Positions 35,653 through 37,079 of a DNA stretch of 37,079 nt are shown piece by piece. Below the pieces are notes generated by a model. It was not told the DNA's origin. It made no database searches and saw nothing but the letters and a program-made list of their open reading frames with translations. The DNA comes from a virus. Positions within the stretch are counted from its first letter, which is position 1. Every line of letters begins with the position of its first letter. Both the position numbers and the translations under genes were made by a program. The stretch lies in IMG/VR virus record IMGVR_UViG_3300036900_000115, positions 1-37,079 of that record, one strand, 5' to 3'.

Positions 35653-37079
35653 CTAGCCGAAAGCACCGAAGTCATAGCCACCCCCGAAGCCCCCGCCACC
35701 GCCACCGAAATCGCCGCCGGCAAAATTCCACCATGGCGGCGGCCACTGCTCAAACGGAGAGAGGTTCGGGCCGCTGGCGACCGGCGAAACCGGCGCGGCC
35801 TGCGCCGGCGGCTGCGGTTCCGAGCCACCACCAGGAACGGTGAACGGCGACAGACCCAGGAGCTGCTGATCGACGGTTCGCCCCGGCGCGATCGACAGTG
35901 GCCGCGTACCACCGAATGAGGGGGACGCTGATTGGTTTTCCAGCGATCGGGGCAGTGTCACGCCCTGGTCTGGCTGCGGACTCACCAGCATCCTCGCCGC
36001 CTCTGGCGCGAATGGAAACGGCGCCGGCCGAGATCCAGTATCGAACGGCGACATGGGTCTGCGCTGCGCTTCATCGGCGGTGAACGGCGAGTTCATCGGC
36101 CTGTCAGGTGTTCGCGAATAATCCTTGAACAGCGTGGACAGAAAATCAGCCTGCGGTGGCCGAGCTGCACTGATGGCACCCGGCGGCGTCGGCCCCTCGT
36201 CGAGGCGCGGCCCCATGTCGATCGGGCGCTGCTGCGTGAGCAACGTCGGATCCATCGCCGACGGGTCGAACGGTGCCAATGACGGTCGCACTCGTGGCAG
36301 TGGCACCGGCTCCTCTGCTCGTGCCGCTGACGGTGTTTGGTCGACGCCCTGGCCGGTTGTGGACGCCGGCGGCCCGGCCTCGCGCCGGGTTGGTGGAGGT
36401 CGAGCCGCCGCTCGGGACGGTTGTTGGCTGGGAGGCCGTCCGAGATCGCGCGTGATCCCCATCGCCTCCTCGCCCGACCTGGCGGGCGGGTTGAGGATCT
36501 CGCGTCCAGTGTCGGGATCGATGTAGCTCGAACGATCGAGGCCGCGCGGCCCCATCGCCTTGATGATCTGCGCGCCCAGTGTCGGCCGCGGCGTTGCAGT
36601 TCGCGCTGACACCGTTGTCGTCGTCGCTGGCGTCTTGGCCACCGCCGGTGCTGGCGCAGCAGGTGTGACGGGTGTGACGGGCGTTGCGACGGTCGGCTCG
36701 CCCGCGACCAGCGTCTGCTGCTCTTCATTGGTCGGCTCAAACGGACGATCGCCGGTGACCATGCCGGCGGCCACGCTGCCGGTCGATTGCGGTGCAGTGG
36801 CAGGTGACTGCGGTGCAGCTGCAGTATCGGGGCTCGGAGGTTTGCCGGCGACGTCGACGGTCGGCTGCGGACCACCCTTGCGCGCGGCCGCGATCCGCTC
36901 GGGACGATCGAGGCGTGATTTTTCCTCGACGTACATCTCGCCGCCCTTGGCCGGGTCGCCGTACCATTTCGACTTGGCGTACAAGCCACGCGCGGCGTTG
37001 CCGGTCGCGAAGGGCTCGCCGTATCTGTTCTTGCCGCTGTCGGAGGCATTGCCGGTCGGCGCAAACCCTAATTTTTCAG
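35653..37079 (-). CDS. large Pro/Gly-rich structural-type protein, 5' end beyond the window
   Basis: The frame is open to the right edge without a stop (visible N terminus EKLGFAPTGNASDSGKNRYG), so this is the C-terminal part of a longer gene. A TTG at 36984 is not used as start since the frame continues upstream. The sequence is low-complexity: Pro/Ala/Thr linker (about residues 80-170), GITRDLGRPPSQQPSRAAAR, then repeats of SPF (MSPFDTG, LSPFTVPG, LSPFEQW) and a Gly-rich end (GGGGGGFGGGYDFGAFG). Leftward direction matches the late operon. A virion or assembly protein is likely; no enzyme motif is visible. Confidence 0.68.
   Translation of the reverse strand, partial: EKLGFAPTGNASDSGKNRYGEPFATGNAARGLYAKSKWYGDPAKGGEMYVEEKSRLDRPERIAAARKGGPQPTVDVAGKPPSPDTAAAPQSPATAPQSTGSVAAGMVTGDRPFEPTNEEQQTLVAGEPTVATPVTPVTPAAPAPAVAKTPATTTTVSARTATPRPTLGAQIIKAMGPRGLDRSSYIDPDTGREILNPPARSGEEAMGITRDLGRPPSQQPSRAAARPPPTRREAGPPASTTGQGVDQTPSAARAEEPVPLPRVRPSLAPFDPSAMDPTLLTQQRPIDMGPRLDEGPTPPGAISAARPPQADFLSTLFKDYSRTPDRPMNSPFTADEAQRRPMSPFDTGSRPAPFPFAPEAARMLVSPQPDQGVTLPRSLENQSASPSFGGTRPLSIAPGRTVDQQLLGLSPFTVPGGGSEPQPPAQAAPVSPVASGPNLSPFEQWPPPWWNFAGGDFGGGGGGFGGGYDFGAFG

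Overview
The window is a stretch of a GC-rich temperate tailed-phage genome, most likely from an alphaproteobacterial (Bradyrhizobium/Nitrobacteraceae-like) host. The phage assignment rests on the terminase, portal, endolysin, tail fibres, a lambda-exonuclease/ERF recombination pair and a tyrosine integrase beside an attachment site. The host assignment is an inference from base composition and from the att core, which is the 3' half of a tRNA-Pro(GGG). The att core is flanked on both sides by the same repeated decamer, so it looks like attP on a circular or free phage genome, not a prophage end. Both window ends cut leftward structural-type genes, so capsid and other head/tail genes probably lie outside.

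Layout: 1-17152 is a leftward late operon. Read in transcription order it runs: tail stalk (17152), a 108-aa repeat protein, an Ig-like protein, two small basic or linker proteins, three modular tail fibres, a membrane protein, the M15-type endolysin, two more membrane proteins, a 132-aa protein, a 780-aa virion-associated candidate, a small linker, TerL, portal and small genes off the left edge. One lone rightward gene (4825-5112) interrupts it. 17270-18000 is a divergent control region with an XRE repressor and a WYL-type HTH protein, followed by six small overlapping rightward genes to 19201. 19605-25014 is a leftward replication module (Cro-like HTH, VRR-NUC nuclease, a second PD-(D/E)XK-like protein, coiled-coil protein, PP-loop enzyme, toprim primase, RepA-like helicase), with a cluster of TGCGCCAGT repeats beyond the helicase. 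25431-28490 holds the rightward recombination genes. 28634-30253 is the excisionase/integrase/attP cassette.

31276-33350 is the most unusual part: a PP-loop (PAPS-reductase-like) enzyme divergently transcribed from a TGT/DpdA-like protein. DpdA-type enzymes put 7-deazaguanine bases into DNA, so this may be a reduced, partly host-dependent DNA-modification cassette. It is followed by a serine recombinase operon and a cluster of tiny membrane proteins.

Five 15-bp sites of one geometry (AGGGY-N5-RCCCT) sit inside or beside candidate promoters: ahead of the lone gene at 4825, the xis/int operon, the PP-loop gene, the DpdA-like gene and the serine recombinase operon. They suggest one previously unrecognised phage regulon joining integration, putative DNA modification and the second recombinase. 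All functional calls are from reading the sequence; no database search was possible.
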